Position numbers and translations under genes: made by a program. The notes beneath the pieces were generated by a model. The model did no database searches and was not told where the DNA came from. It saw only the letters and a program-made list of their open reading frames with translations. A stretch of DNA of 56,374 nucleotides from CAYUAI01 sp964442745 (GTDB taxonomy: Bacteria; Pseudomonadota; Gammaproteobacteria; S012-40). The stretch lies in contig CAYUAI010000020.1 of assembly GCA_964442745.1 (NCBI GenBank), positions 1 through 56,374 on the forward strand. The letters run 5' to 3'. This document shows positions 35,835 to 45,764 of the stretch, one piece after another (position 1 is the stretch's first letter; each line of letters starts with the position of its first letter).

Positions 35835-38063
35835 TTAACTTACCACCTTACTTTCCTCATTTGAAGAATAACCGTAATCATCATAATAACCACCATAGTA
35901 CTTATAAGCACCATATTTCGCCGCTTTCTTGATATCCAATTGGTTTAACACAATACCGGTAATCGGCGCATTGGCACGTTGCAAGCGTTTAATGCCCGAT
36001 TTTGCCACATGATAAGGGGTTGAATCGGCTTTCACCACATAAATTAATGCATTTGCGTGGGTCGCCATAATCAGCGCATCACTCACCGCTTGTACTGGGG
36101 GAGAATCAATAATGACCCAGCCGTAATGGGTTTCCAATAATTGCAATTTCTCTTTAAATTTGCTGGATGATAGTAGCTCTAAAGGATTCGGTGGTATGGA
36201 ACCCGCCGATAAAATATCAATATTGAGTTCTTTGATCGACTGAATACAATCAGTTAGCTCGGCGGTACCTGCCACCAAATCCGACAAACCGGGACGATTG
36301 GCCGCAATGCCAAACATTTTTCCCACGGAGGGACGACGCATATCCGCATCAATCAACAGCGTGTTTTCCAGTTGCCCAATGGCCGTTGCTAAGGCCACCG
36401 CCACCGTAGTTTTGCCTTCAGCGGGTACCGAAGAAGTAATAACCGCCAACTTATGAGGATTATCTAAACCAGATAATAATAAACCGGTCCGTACCGTACG
36501 CACAGACTCAGTAAATCCAGGATGCTGCTTTTCACTGGCTTCTTTGACTGGATTCCAGGTACCCTTGCCTCGTGTTTTCACCATGGGCACTAAACCAAGC
36601 ATGGGCAGGCCTAATTTTTCCTCAATCTCGGCACTGCCCTTAAAGGTATGATCCAAATGTTCAATTAAAAACGCCAACATAACACCCAAAATTAAACTCA
36701 CCATAAACGCAATCATGATGGCCATTTTCTTTTTCGGCTTAGCCGCAAATTTTGGTGTCACGGCTCGGTCGAGTAGCCGAGCATTCACGGCATCAAAATC
36801 TTCCGTCGCCGAGGTTTCCTGAAAGCGGGTGAAAAATGTATCATACAGCTTGCGATTGGCTTCCACATCTCTCTCCAAACCGCCCAACTCATATTCTTTA
36901 CGATTGATATTTTGCATTTTGCCCATGGCCCGCTGCATAGCCCGCTTCAAAGCCCGCTCATTTTGCTGTGCCACTTCATACTCCTTAGCAAATCCCGCCA
37001 CCACATTGGCCATTTGCAAACTCAGATTATGCCGTATGTTCTCCAATTCTGATTTGGCCGCCAACATGGTGGGATGTTTTTGACCATAACGTTTATCCAG
37101 CTCGGCGATTTTGGTTCTGGCTTGCGACTCTGAGGTCTTAAGCTGTCGCACCAAATCATTACGCATAATGGCCGGTATCGACTCAAGATCATCACCCGTT
37201 TTCACTTGCTTAAAACTCGACTCGGCTTCTGAAAGACGCTCTCTCGCCTCGACCAGTTTACTGGTAATTTCTTCAAGTTCGCGAGAAACCAGGGTTTGCA
37301 CACCTTTCACATCGACCAAATTTTCTTTATCTCGAAACGCTTGTAAACGCTGTTCGGCTTCCGTCAATTTAGTTTTTAACCCGCCCATGCGCTCGGTCAG
37401 CCAATCGGTGGCTTTCGCCGTCATCTCCAAGCGTGCCTCCAAATGACTCTCTATATAGACATCAGCCATCGCATTGGCAATATTTGCCGCCAATTTGGCG
37501 TTAGTCGCTTCAAAACTAATTTTCACCAATTGGGTTTTGCGCACCGGCGTAATGGTTAACCGGGACAAAAAATCATCAATCACCCCCTGTAATTTATCTT
37601 CATCACTGGGTTCGGCCGATGTTGAACTGGAAAATATAAAATTACTTGGCAACCAATCCCGCCAACCCGCCGCTTCACTCGGTTCAGCCTCCGCTGGGGT
37701 AGAAAATTCTGCATGGTTTGCTAATCCCATATTGTTAATTACTTTCTCTGCTAAACCGCGAGATTTTAATACTTCATACTGGGTCTGATAATACGTTTTA
37801 TTGTTTGAGTCAATCCCATAAATTTCTTCAATGGACACTACTTTTGCTTGTTGCGCTTCGATCAATAAAGTTGCTGTCGCCCGATAGATCGGCTGCATTG
37901 AATAAACGGCCAATCCGGTCAACAATGAGACAATAAGCGCCAGACTGAGAATACTCCATTTGTATCGAGTAATGACATTCCAGTAATACCTTAAATCAAT
38001 TTCCTCTTCTTGCATTAATGGGTTAGCACGCTCTTCTTTGACTGTTGTTATATTCATTTTCAT
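35835..38063 (-). CDS. Wzc-like polysaccharide co-polymerase and tyrosine autokinase
   Basis: About 742 residues. Two membrane helices (near 45 and 445) flank a periplasmic coiled-coil Wzz domain with the GNVR-like region. The cytoplasmic BY-kinase has Walker A SVPAEGKTT, Walker A' LLIDADMRRP and Walker B VIIDSPP. The C-terminal tail is Tyr-rich (YGAYKYYGGYYDDYGY), the autophosphorylation cluster. It controls polymer length and export with Wza. The ATG at 38063 is chosen: it lies 19 bases after the wza stop, and upstream extensions would add an unrelated basic leader. Confidence 0.93.
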   Translation of the reverse strand: MKMNITTVKEERANPLMQEEEIDLRYYWNVITRYKWSILSLALIVSLLTGLAVYSMQPIYRATATLLIEAQQAKVVSIEEIYGIDSNNKTYYQTQYEVLKSRGLAEKVINNMGLANHAEFSTPAEAEPSEAAGWRDWLPSNFIFSSSTSAEPSDEDKLQGVIDDFLSRLTITPVRKTQLVKISFEATNAKLAANIANAMADVYIESHLEARLEMTAKATDWLTERMGGLKTKLTEAEQRLQAFRDKENLVDVKGVQTLVSRELEEITSKLVEARERLSEAESSFKQVKTGDDLESIPAIMRNDLVRQLKTSESQARTKIAELDKRYGQKHPTMLAAKSELENIRHNLSLQMANVVAGFAKEYEVAQQNERALKRAMQRAMGKMQNINRKEYELGGLERDVEANRKLYDTFFTRFQETSATEDFDAVNARLLDRAVTPKFAAKPKKKMAIMIAFMVSLILGVMLAFLIEHLDHTFKGSAEIEEKLGLPMLGLVPMVKTRGKGTWNPVKEASEKQHPGFTESVRTVRTGLLLSGLDNPHKLAVITSSVPAEGKTTVAVALATAIGQLENTLLIDADMRRPSVGKMFGIAANRPGLSDLVAGTAELTDCIQSIKELNIDILSAGSIPPNPLELLSSSKFKEKLQLLETHYGWVIIDSPPVQAVSDALIMATHANALIYVVKADSTPYHVAKSGIKRLQRANAPITGIVLNQLDIKKAAKYGAYKYYGGYYDDYGYSSNEESKVVS

Positions 38064-38082
38064 TTTAACTATAAATAAAAGG

Positions 38083-38904
38083 CTAAAAAAAACTTTGACC
38101 GATGGTGATGATATCGCCTGGCTGAACCATCGAATCAAGTGCATACCGACGCACTTTCTTCTGAGAATCATCATTATGAATCACAGATATTTTTTTCTCG
38201 GAGGCGCGAGTAGTAAAGCCACCGGCTAAAGCAATCGCCTTACGTAACGTTAGACCGGGCGTAAAAGGATAACTTCCTGGCCTTTTGACTTCACCATTCA
38301 CGAAGACTTGAGAATAAACCGGTACCGAAACGATATCGCCGGGTTGCAAAGGAGTGTCTAAGCTCGTCACTTGTGGTTGACCCGGATTATTCTCATGAAT
38401 AACCGCAATCTCATCAACCGACGCTTGCTCAGTAAATCCCCCCGCCAGAGCAATCGCTTTGCGTAAAGTCAAACCGGGCTGATACGGATAACTGCCCGCA
38501 TTATTCACTTCACCGTTCACAAAAAATGGCCGATATTGTACAATCGATACCGTCACTTTAGGGTCGATCATATAATCGCCTGTTAGCCCGCGAGTAATGT
38601 AGCTCTCCAACTCTTTCACGGTCATCCCGGCGGCTTGTATATCACCCAGAAACGGATAAGATATAACCGATTTATCCCCCAGCCATACTTCAATACTCAG
38701 ATCTTTTTCATTAAACACCTGTATATACAGTTTATCGCCACTGGATAGACGATACTGCGCAATCCCGTCATTAAACGTCGCCTGCGCAGCCACCACGGTC
38801 GAACTATAAGCCATCACCAGCAGACATAAATAAAAAGCCATGCCTCTCATTTTACAATCCATCATCAAAACAATTCTCTTCAACATCCGCACAAAAAACA
38901 ACAT
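38083..38904 (-). CDS. Wza-like polysaccharide export protein with two SLBB domains
   Basis: 273 residues. A signal sequence (SSTVVAA region), a polysaccharide-export (PES) domain with YRLSSGDKLYIQVF, then two nearly identical SLBB-type repeats, seen as FVNGEVNNAGSYPYQPGLTLRKAIALAGG and its copy with GEVKRPGSYPF; these are tandem copies of about 80 residues. It forms the outer-membrane or periplasmic export channel. The lipobox Cys is not obvious. Upstream in-frame Met residues leave the start uncertain; the mature part begins near residue 40. Confidence 0.9.
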   Translation of the reverse strand: MLFFVRMLKRIVLMMDCKMRGMAFYLCLLVMAYSSTVVAAQATFNDGIAQYRLSSGDKLYIQVFNEKDLSIEVWLGDKSVISYPFLGDIQAAGMTVKELESYITRGLTGDYMIDPKVTVSIVQYRPFFVNGEVNNAGSYPYQPGLTLRKAIALAGGFTEQASVDEIAVIHENNPGQPQVTSLDTPLQPGDIVSVPVYSQVFVNGEVKRPGSYPFTPGLTLRKAIALAGGFTTRASEKKISVIHNDDSQKKVRRYALDSMVQPGDIITIGQSFF

Positions 38905-39246
38905 AACGATTCATTAAGCAGTACAAGCTAGCACTCCTTCCCACAGGAAAACACTAAACATCCCTGTAACGACCTAGTAATCATTAAGATTTTATCGAAT
39001 TTTAACCTACCGCAAACAAGTTAAATCATAGGAAATAACACACGACAGCCGACCCATCGTATATGCACGAGGGAGTAATTGAACATCAATGTCCTCACAT
39101 TAGCCCCTTATTTATCAACCTAACAACCCAAAATACCGACATCAGCCTGTCATTGCAAACCCACACTCTCCCATACATAGTAATGCTCGCTAAATAGCCG
39201 CGCAATTTACATGCAATTAAAACGTTATCAAAATTGAATTGATCCG
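38905..39246. other. Spacer between the barrel gene and wza
   Basis: 342 bases with no gene. It probably contains the wza-wzc promoter, but no clear -35/-10 pair, terminator or repeat was recognised. Confidence 0.3.
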
Positions 39247-40443
39247 TTAAAAACTACTTTTAATGAGCAAAGAAAAAACACGCTGGGTAAAATTTAACTT
39301 TTCGCCTGATGGGCTTGAGCGTTGTTGATGGCTAAACTTAAATCCCACCTGCCACAAACGCTGAATCGCATAATTCAGTTGCGCATTTAACAGCCAAGTC
39401 TTGTCACGGCGAATGTTTGGTTCATAATCCTCTCGGATAAAATGGCCTCGAATCTCGCTATCAATGCGATCACTCCAGGCGTGCCGCCATGATACGGCAA
39501 TATTACGCTCATCAATAAAATTACTTACTCCATAAGGCTCTTGCGTCGCTGCTGAGGTCGTTAATTGAAAATGACTGTAACTTAACGGCTCCCACTGAAT
39601 GGCCACATCCCAACTTAAGCCGTTAAAGCGCTGACGACTACCGGTTTTAAAATCCTTTTCTGCCGAACCAATTTTTACCGTCCCCGTCGTCATGCCAGTG
39701 ATATCCCAGGTAACGCCAAACAAATATCGCTGCTCAACACTGTCTAAGTTTTGTTCATTTCTGGGATCGTATAAATATTCAATATTACCTCGTACAAACT
39801 CAAGTAATAGGGATGTTTTTGGCATCACTCGGTAAAAAAATGTCAAACCCGCATTCATACGATCCCGATCACGCTGTCGAAGCAGATCCCGGCGAGTCTG
39901 CTGGCGCAATGACAAGGCATTTAGATTCAACTTCACGCGGCCGATCGCCATTTCTCCTCCATAGGTAAACACACCGCCACCTTCTAAGACAGTATATTCG
40001 TCAGGTTTATCTAACTGATCTCCTCCCCCTAGACTATAAGCAGTACCGCGCGCTTCACTGCGGTTCGCATATTTGATATCAAGATCTAACAAACTTCGGT
40101 GACTAAACTCCCAATGGGCACCACCCGCCAAGTCATTATCAAAATAATTACTTTTAGATTCACTAAAAAAACGCCCGGCTTCGCCACCGTAGGAAAAATG
40201 ATATATATTCGGTCCGCTTTCTAACTCCATCTGCAAACCAGCCCGTAACCAGGCCACCCAAGAGGCCCTCAGATCGGCATTTGAATACAATACATTATCA
40301 TCGCGGCCCATTTCTAGCGCTACGCTCGGCAATAACCACCATGGACCCCTGTGCATACCGCTATCTTCAACTCGTGCATGCGCGGTCGGAAAACTTAACA
40401 ACAAACCCAATAAAACAGCTGTTATGAAATGACTCAAATACAT
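39247..40443 (-). CDS. Outer-membrane beta-barrel protein of the exopolysaccharide locus
   Basis: About 398 residues. A signal peptide of the form MYLSHFITAVLLGLLLSF, cleaved after TAHA, is followed by alternating amphipathic strands and a C-terminal Phe (LLIKSSF), the usual barrel-insertion signal. It resembles the EpsL/BBP2-like barrel proteins found with Wza-Wzc systems. Its exact function is unknown, probably export or surface presentation. The ATG at 40443 is chosen for the signal peptide; a GTG at 40500 would add 19 residues. Confidence 0.75.
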   Translation of the reverse strand: MYLSHFITAVLLGLLLSFPTAHARVEDSGMHRGPWWLLPSVALEMGRDDNVLYSNADLRASWVAWLRAGLQMELESGPNIYHFSYGGEAGRFFSESKSNYFDNDLAGGAHWEFSHRSLLDLDIKYANRSEARGTAYSLGGGDQLDKPDEYTVLEGGGVFTYGGEMAIGRVKLNLNALSLRQQTRRDLLRQRDRDRMNAGLTFFYRVMPKTSLLLEFVRGNIEYLYDPRNEQNLDSVEQRYLFGVTWDITGMTTGTVKIGSAEKDFKTGSRQRFNGLSWDVAIQWEPLSYSHFQLTTSAATQEPYGVSNFIDERNIAVSWRHAWSDRIDSEIRGHFIREDYEPNIRRDKTWLLNAQLNYAIQRLWQVGFKFSHQQRSSPSGEKLNFTQRVFSLLIKSSF

Positions 40444-41140
40444 AGGTACAAAAAATGATTCCTGAGAGAAATAATTCGCTAAAGCAAACCCAGCGATCAC
40501 CTACAAGACAGCAATAACATTAACTATTCCGCCTAATTCTAAAATCAACAGTCACAAGACAATCCAAAATTTCAGCAACTGCCTGGCACGCCATTCATCC
40601 AAAAAACATAATCACCCATTCCCCATGTAAAATCATCGCTGGGAAAATTCAAGACAATATACATGAGAAAGCATAATTTTTCCTAGAAAAATATATTCAG
40701 GTTTTTTGAGGTTGCATAACACAAATGCAATAAAACCTTGAGATAAGTTAATTCAAAACCTGGTTTCACTAGCATCTGTCCTTTAATAGCAAACGAAGTA
40801 ACAATGAAACATCATCACCCGCAAGATCAACACACAAACAAGCAGAGAGTAAAGCATAATCAGTGCGGTGGCATACCGCCCTAAGTTTGGGCGATTTGAA
40901 AAGTTTTTTGCTGACTTGGCACATATAGCTTTCTAACATATGTTTAGCCATGAGCTACCCAAATTACACCCATTCCCAGACTTGTCGAAAATGTTTACAC
41001 ATTCCACCTGCGCACTCACTGGCAAAATAACCACTTACTTGATTTTTCTGCCATTAAAATGAGATGGATTGATTCTTGCTAGACCTTAAAAAAGGCTTAT
41101 AAGCTATAGACAAAACACAACAAAATAGTGTAGATTCTCA
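40444..41140. other. Intergenic region between divergent EPS and O-antigen operons
   Basis: About 700 bases without a supported gene. A nested hairpin is seen at 40699-40738 (AGGTTTT / AAAACCT around TTGCAT / ATGCAA). A 60-codon open frame on the minus strand (40769-40951) has no recognised homology. Promoters for the minus-strand barrel gene should be here but are not evident. Confidence 0.35.
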
Positions 41141-41144
41141 CCCG

Positions 41145-41150
41145 TATAAT
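41145..41150 (+). promoter_or_regulatory. -10 element of the O-antigen operon
   Basis: TATAAT about 50 bases before the ops element. No good -35 hexamer is found at 16-18 bp. It is placed to give a leader in which the ops site would lie about 40 bases from the start of transcription. Confidence 0.5.
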
Positions 41151-41198
41151 ACTATGGAAATCACAAGCACAAATCAGATATGTTGTATGACACGGCAG

Positions 41199-41210
41199 GG
41201 CGGTAGCGTG
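41199..41210 (+). promoter_or_regulatory. ops element (RfaH recruitment site)
   Basis: GGCGGTAGCGTG, an exact 12-of-12 match to the ops core of JUMPstart leaders. It lies in the 5' leader of a long polysaccharide operon, where RfaH is loaded onto paused RNA polymerase to suppress Rho termination and help translation. Nothing else in the window matches as well. Confidence 0.85.
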
Positions 41211-41289
41211 GGGAAAGACAATTTACCCACTCCCCTTGTAAAAGCAGCAATCTTGATCCACCTATCGCACTTTAAGGAGGTGTTAGCAA

Positions 41290-41304
41290 ATGTGGTACCC
41301 TTAA
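41290..41304 (+). CDS. Four-codon leader micro-ORF with strong Shine-Dalgarno
   Basis: AAGGAGG (41274-41280), nine bases, then ATG TGG TAC CCT TAA (peptide MWYP). This is the best ribosome binding site in the leader and it precedes no long gene in that frame. It lies 80 bases after the ops element and about 170 before rfbI. It could load ribosomes near the RfaH-bound polymerase. Speculative as a gene; the sequence is as stated. Confidence 0.35.
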   Translation: MWYP

Positions 41305-41463
41305 TAGTTTGTAACATCGCGTTCGCAATTACCTACAGGACGTAGGCCAGGTTAACGCAACGTAACCCGACAATGGCAACGAATACCATCCATCCAAACC
41401 CAACGTTATCATCACCGAAATAAGCTATAGATCGGGGTGCATTCTACGCACCAAACAAAACCA

Positions 41464-42456
41464 ATGAAACACAACATACACATCCTGCCATCCGATATCG
41501 AGTTTCAAGCAACAGAAGATAGCTCAATACTCGAATCGGCCTTGAAAGTCGATATTCATCTGGCGTACAGCTGCAATAATGGCAGTTGCGGTGCTTGTAA
41601 AGCTAAAATTATCAAGGGAAGCGTTACCCAAGACAAAAACCTGGAGGGTCTATCTCAAAAGGATGTACAAAATGGATATATCCTCACCTGCAGCGCCAAA
41701 CCCCAATCCTCTCTTGAAATTGAAGCCACCTACTATCCCGAACTCGATGGCATTAAACCAATGGTGCTGCCATGTAAAGTGGATAACATTGATTTCCCAG
41801 TATCGGATGTGACTATATTAAAATTGCGTCTACCTCCAAACAACCAACTAAACTATCTGCCGGGGCAATATATTGATTTGGTTTATCAAGACTTGAGTCG
41901 CAGCTACTCTATCGCCAATGCCCCAACAGAAAATAATACGATCGAGCTGCATATCAGGGAAGTGGATGGCGGTGTATTCAGTCGATTAGTTTTTGATGAG
42001 TTAAAAAAAAATCAATTATTGCAACTAAAAGGACCGCTAGGCACTTTTTTCATCCGAGAGAGCAAAGCCCCCGTTATATTTGTCGCCGGGGGTACGGGCT
42101 TTGCCCCCGTCAAAGCAATGATAGAATATTTATTGACAGAAAAATCACAACGACCAATATATCTCTATTGGGGTTCACAGACCATCGAAGGTTTTTATAG
42201 TCAATTACCTAAACAATGGCAAAATGAGCATTCAAACATCCAATTTGTACCCGTGCTTTCTGGAGAAAACCCAAACTGGACAGGCCGACGTGGTTATGTA
42301 CATCAATTGGTGCTGGAAGACTTCAATCATCTTTCCGCTTTTGAAGTCTATGCCTGTGGTTCCTCGGTCATGATTGATGCGACAAAACAGGATTTTATTG
42401 CAAATGGCCTAAAGCCTGAGCATTTTTTCTCGGACGCCTTTGTGGCTTCAAAGTAA
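41464..42456 (+). CDS. rfbI: CDP-6-deoxy-delta-3,4-glucoseen reductase (E3, AscD/RfbI type)
   Basis: 330 residues. An N-terminal [2Fe-2S] ferredoxin domain with C37, C42 and C45 in CNNGSCGACK and C76 in LTCSAK; then FAD-binding (RSYSIANAP) and NAD-binding (VAGGTGFAPV) modules. It passes electrons from NAD(P)H to the RfbH dehydrase in 3,6-dideoxyhexose synthesis. The ATG at 41464 is chosen; the GTG at 41437 would add nine residues. The leader upstream carries the ops element. Confidence 0.9.
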   Translation: MKHNIHILPSDIEFQATEDSSILESALKVDIHLAYSCNNGSCGACKAKIIKGSVTQDKNLEGLSQKDVQNGYILTCSAKPQSSLEIEATYYPELDGIKPMVLPCKVDNIDFPVSDVTILKLRLPPNNQLNYLPGQYIDLVYQDLSRSYSIANAPTENNTIELHIREVDGGVFSRLVFDELKKNQLLQLKGPLGTFFIRESKAPVIFVAGGTGFAPVKAMIEYLLTEKSQRPIYLYWGSQTIEGFYSQLPKQWQNEHSNIQFVPVLSGENPNWTGRRGYVHQLVLEDFNHLSAFEVYACGSSVMIDATKQDFIANGLKPEHFFSDAFVASK

Positions 42457-42486
42457 CGATAAAAAAATCAACGGAGTTTATCACTC

Positions 42487-43260
42487 ATGAAAGCAGTCAT
42501 TCTAGCAGGGGGTTTAGGAACGCGCCTAAGTGAAGAAACCGATTTGAAACCCAAACCCATGGTAGAAATCGGCGGTAAACCTATCCTCTGGCACATCATG
42601 AAAATATATTCTGCCCATGGCATTAACGATTTTATCATTTGCTGTGGTTACAAAGGTTATGTCATCAAAGAGTATTTTGCGAATTATTTTCTGCATCAAT
42701 CGGATGTCACCTTCTGTATGCGTAGCAATCAAATGGAAGTGCATCAAAAACGCGCCGAACCCTGGCAAGTAACGCTGGTGGATACCGGTGACAACTCAAT
42801 GACCGGTGGTCGATTGAAGCGGGTCGCTGAATATATAGAAAACGAAGAGGTATTTTTCTTCACCTATGGCGATGGTGTCAGTGATATCAATATTCGCAAA
42901 AGTCTCGATTTTCATCAATCTCACGGCAGGCTTGCCACACTCACGGCCACCTACCCACAAGGGCGATTTGGTGCACTGAATATCAATGCAACGGAAGTCA
43001 ATAGCTTCAAAGAAAAGCCTAAGGGGGATGGCGGCATGATCAATGGTGGATTTTTTGTCTTATCGCCTAAAGTACTTGACTACATTCAGGACGATAGCAC
43101 GACATGGGAACAATCCCCGCTCAATCAACTCGCCGCCGATAAACAATTGATGGCCTTTGAGCACCATGGTTTCTGGCAGCCCATGGATACCCTGCATGAC
43201 AAACACCAACTGCAAAAGCTTTGGAAAGAGAAACAAGCGCCTTGGAAAATATGGGATTAA
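42487..43260 (+). CDS. rfbF: Glucose-1-phosphate cytidylyltransferase
   Basis: 257 residues, full family length. The N-terminal nucleotidyltransferase loop ILAGGLGTRLSEET and the PKPMVEIGGKPILWHIM segment are diagnostic. It makes CDP-glucose from CTP and glucose 1-phosphate, the first committed step to CDP-3,6-dideoxyhexoses. A GGAG lies before the ATG. It overlaps rfbG by about 10 bases, so the two are translationally coupled. Confidence 0.96.
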   Translation: MKAVILAGGLGTRLSEETDLKPKPMVEIGGKPILWHIMKIYSAHGINDFIICCGYKGYVIKEYFANYFLHQSDVTFCMRSNQMEVHQKRAEPWQVTLVDTGDNSMTGGRLKRVAEYIENEEVFFFTYGDGVSDINIRKSLDFHQSHGRLATLTATYPQGRFGALNINATEVNSFKEKPKGDGGMINGGFFVLSPKVLDYIQDDSTTWEQSPLNQLAADKQLMAFEHHGFWQPMDTLHDKHQLQKLWKEKQAPWKIWD

Positions 43261-44354
43261 TTAACGGCTTGAACCCTTGTTTCTGGAAAGATAAACGGGT
43301 ATTTCTCACCGGCCATACCGGATTCAAAGGCAGTTGGTTAGCATTATGGTTACAGGATATGGGCGCAGTAGTTCAAGGCTTTGCTTTACAGCCGCCCACA
43401 GAACCCAACTTATTTGAAGCAGCCAGAGTTGCCCAGGGCTTGACATCCAGCATCGGTGACATTCGTGACTACCCTGCCCTCTCGGCTTGTATGGTCACAT
43501 TCAAACCCAACATTGTATTTCACATGGCTGCTCAGCCTTTAGTACGTTTGTCTTACGATATCCCTGTCGAAACCTACGCAACCAATGTCATGGGCACCGT
43601 TCATGTCCTCGAAGCCGTGCGCAAAACGGGGGGCATAAAAGCCGTTGTTAATATCACCAGTGATAAATGTTACGAAAATCGTGAATGGGTCTGGGCTTAT
43701 CGTGAAAACGAGGCCATGGGCGGTTATGACCCGTACAGCAATAGTAAAGGTTGTGCCGAGCTAGTCGCTTCCGCCTACCGCCAATCCTTCTTTAATAATG
43801 CACAACACCAACAACATGGCTGTGCATTAGCCTCCGTGCGCGCAGGCAATGTAATTGGCGGTGGAGATTGGGCATTAGATCGCCTCATTCCCGACATCCT
43901 CAAAGCCTTTGAAACTCACAAAAAAGTCGTTATCCGCCATCCGTATGCCATACGACCCTGGCAACATGTATTAGAGCCTTTATCAGGTTATTTAATGTTA
44001 GCAGAACACCTCTATAGCCAGGGACCTAAGTATGCAGAAGGTTGGAATTTCGGCCCCAAAGAAGAAGACGCCAAGCCTGTACAGTGGATTGTCGAACAAT
44101 TAGTCAATCACTGGGGCGAAACAGCAAGCTGGGAACTTGATCCGGGTAAACAACCCCATGAAGCCCATTATCTGAAACTCGATTGCTCAAAAGCCAAGAT
44201 GCAACTGGGATGGCAACCGGTTTGGAATTTATTAGACACATTACAGCGCATTGTCCACTGGCACAAAGCCTGGCTAGCAGGTAATGATATGCAAGCCCAT
44301 AGCATTACCGAAATTCGAGCTTACATGAATAACAGGTTAAAAATAGAAAAATGA
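43251..44354 (+). CDS. rfbG: CDP-glucose 4,6-dehydratase
   Basis: About 367 residues, SDR fold. The NAD-binding TGHTGFKGSWL near 20, the catalytic Thr/Asp and YxxxK (YDPYSNSK) motifs, and SDKCYEN mark the CDP-glucose dehydratase group. It makes CDP-4-keto-6-deoxyglucose from RfbF product. The ATG at 43251 is used; the upstream in-frame start at 43221 would overlap rfbF by 40 bases. It overlaps the next gene by four bases (ATGA). Confidence 0.95.
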   Translation: MGLINGLNPCFWKDKRVFLTGHTGFKGSWLALWLQDMGAVVQGFALQPPTEPNLFEAARVAQGLTSSIGDIRDYPALSACMVTFKPNIVFHMAAQPLVRLSYDIPVETYATNVMGTVHVLEAVRKTGGIKAVVNITSDKCYENREWVWAYRENEAMGGYDPYSNSKGCAELVASAYRQSFFNNAQHQQHGCALASVRAGNVIGGGDWALDRLIPDILKAFETHKKVVIRHPYAIRPWQHVLEPLSGYLMLAEHLYSQGPKYAEGWNFGPKEEDAKPVQWIVEQLVNHWGETASWELDPGKQPHEAHYLKLDCSKAKMQLGWQPVWNLLDTLQRIVHWHKAWLAGNDMQAHSITEIRAYMNNRLKIEK

Positions 44355-45664
44355 CAGCAGAACAACTCAGAAAAAACATATTAGAACTGGTCAAGCAATA
44401 TGCCGATACCGCCTTGGCCCCGACCCCATTCCAGGCAGGTAAATCCGTCGTACCTCCCTCCGGCAAAGTCATTGGCGCCAAAGAATTACAATTAATGGTC
44501 GAAGCCTCCCTTGATGGCTGGCTAACCACGGGCCGTTTTAATGATGCCTTTGAAAAACGCCTGAGTGAATATCTCGGGGTAGCTCATGTATTAACAACCA
44601 CATCGGGATCTTCTGCTAACCTGCTTGCCTTGACGGCATTAACCTCCCCTAAATTAGGCGAACGTGCCTTAAGACCCGGAGATGAAGTCATCACTGTCGC
44701 CGCCGGCTTCCCAACCACCGTCAATCCTGCTATTCAGAATGGACTAATACCAGTCTTTGTTGACGTTGATATCCCAACCTACAATGTCAATGCAGACTTA
44801 ATTGAAGGCGCCATATCCAATAAAACCAAAGCCATCATGATCGCCCACACCCTGGGCAATACCTTCGACCTCACGGAAGTCAAACGTATTGCTGATAAAT
44901 ACCAATTATGGTTAATTGAAGACTGCTGTGATGCGTTAGGCAGCACCTACAATGGCCAAATGGTCGGAAGTTTTGGTGATATCGCCACCGTGAGTTTTTA
45001 TCCGGCCCATCACATTACCATGGGCGAAGGCGGTGCGATTTTCACCAAGTCTAAACAACTAAAGACACTCATTGAATCTTTCCGTGATTGGGGCCGTGAC
45101 TGTTATTGTGGACCCGGCAAAGACAATACCTGCGGTAAACGATTCGAACAACAATTAGGATCATTACCCCAGAGTTATGATCATAAATATACCTATTCCC
45201 ATATTGGCTACAACCTCAAAATTACCGACATGCAAGCCGCGTGTGGTTTAGCGCAAATGGAGAGCATCAACGAATTCGTAAACAAACGAAAAGCCAATTT
45301 CAATTACTTAAAAGAAGGTCTAAAATCGTGTGAAGAATTTTTGATTTTACCCGAAGCCACCAAAAACGCAGATCCCTCCTGGTTTGGTTTCCCATTAACC
45401 CTGCGTGAAAAAACTGGCATCAATCGCATCGATTTATTAACCTTTCTAGATCAAAACAAGATTGGTACTCGTTTATTGTTTGCGGGTAATTTAACTCGCC
45501 AACCCTATTTTGAAAACGTGAATTATCGGGTTCATGGTGAACTGACCAATTCGGATAGAGTGATGAATCAGACCTTTTGGATTGGGGTTTATCCGGGGCT
45601 GGAGCAAGATCATTTGAATTTTATTATTGAGAAATTTGAAGAATTTTTTGGGTTGAATTTTTAA
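44351..45664 (+). CDS. rfbH: CDP-4-dehydro-6-deoxyglucose 3-dehydrase (E1)
   Basis: 437 residues, a PMP/[2Fe-2S] enzyme with an aminotransferase fold. The usual PLP-binding Lys is replaced by His: SFYPAHHITMGEGG puts His at 220-221, as in the known E1 enzymes (His220). A cysteine cluster (DCCDALG and RDCYCGPG) can hold the iron-sulfur site. It removes the 3-hydroxyl with electrons from RfbI. It overlaps rfbG by four bases. Confidence 0.95.
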   Translation: MTAEQLRKNILELVKQYADTALAPTPFQAGKSVVPPSGKVIGAKELQLMVEASLDGWLTTGRFNDAFEKRLSEYLGVAHVLTTTSGSSANLLALTALTSPKLGERALRPGDEVITVAAGFPTTVNPAIQNGLIPVFVDVDIPTYNVNADLIEGAISNKTKAIMIAHTLGNTFDLTEVKRIADKYQLWLIEDCCDALGSTYNGQMVGSFGDIATVSFYPAHHITMGEGGAIFTKSKQLKTLIESFRDWGRDCYCGPGKDNTCGKRFEQQLGSLPQSYDHKYTYSHIGYNLKITDMQAACGLAQMESINEFVNKRKANFNYLKEGLKSCEEFLILPEATKNADPSWFGFPLTLREKTGINRIDLLTFLDQNKIGTRLLFAGNLTRQPYFENVNYRVHGELTNSDRVMNQTFWIGVYPGLEQDHLNFIIEKFEEFFGLNF

Positions 45665-45764
45665 TGATCGATAAAGCATAACTTACTTTTTGGTTGCTTT
45701 GAATTACAACCGAAAAATAAGCAATTTTAAAATTTATCCAACCTCTTTTGCCTTCAAGGAAAAA

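Noticed and set aside
40769..40951. 60-codon minus-strand open frame in the EPS/O-antigen gap
   Set aside because: No recognised homology or ribosome site; could be a remnant but cannot be shown.
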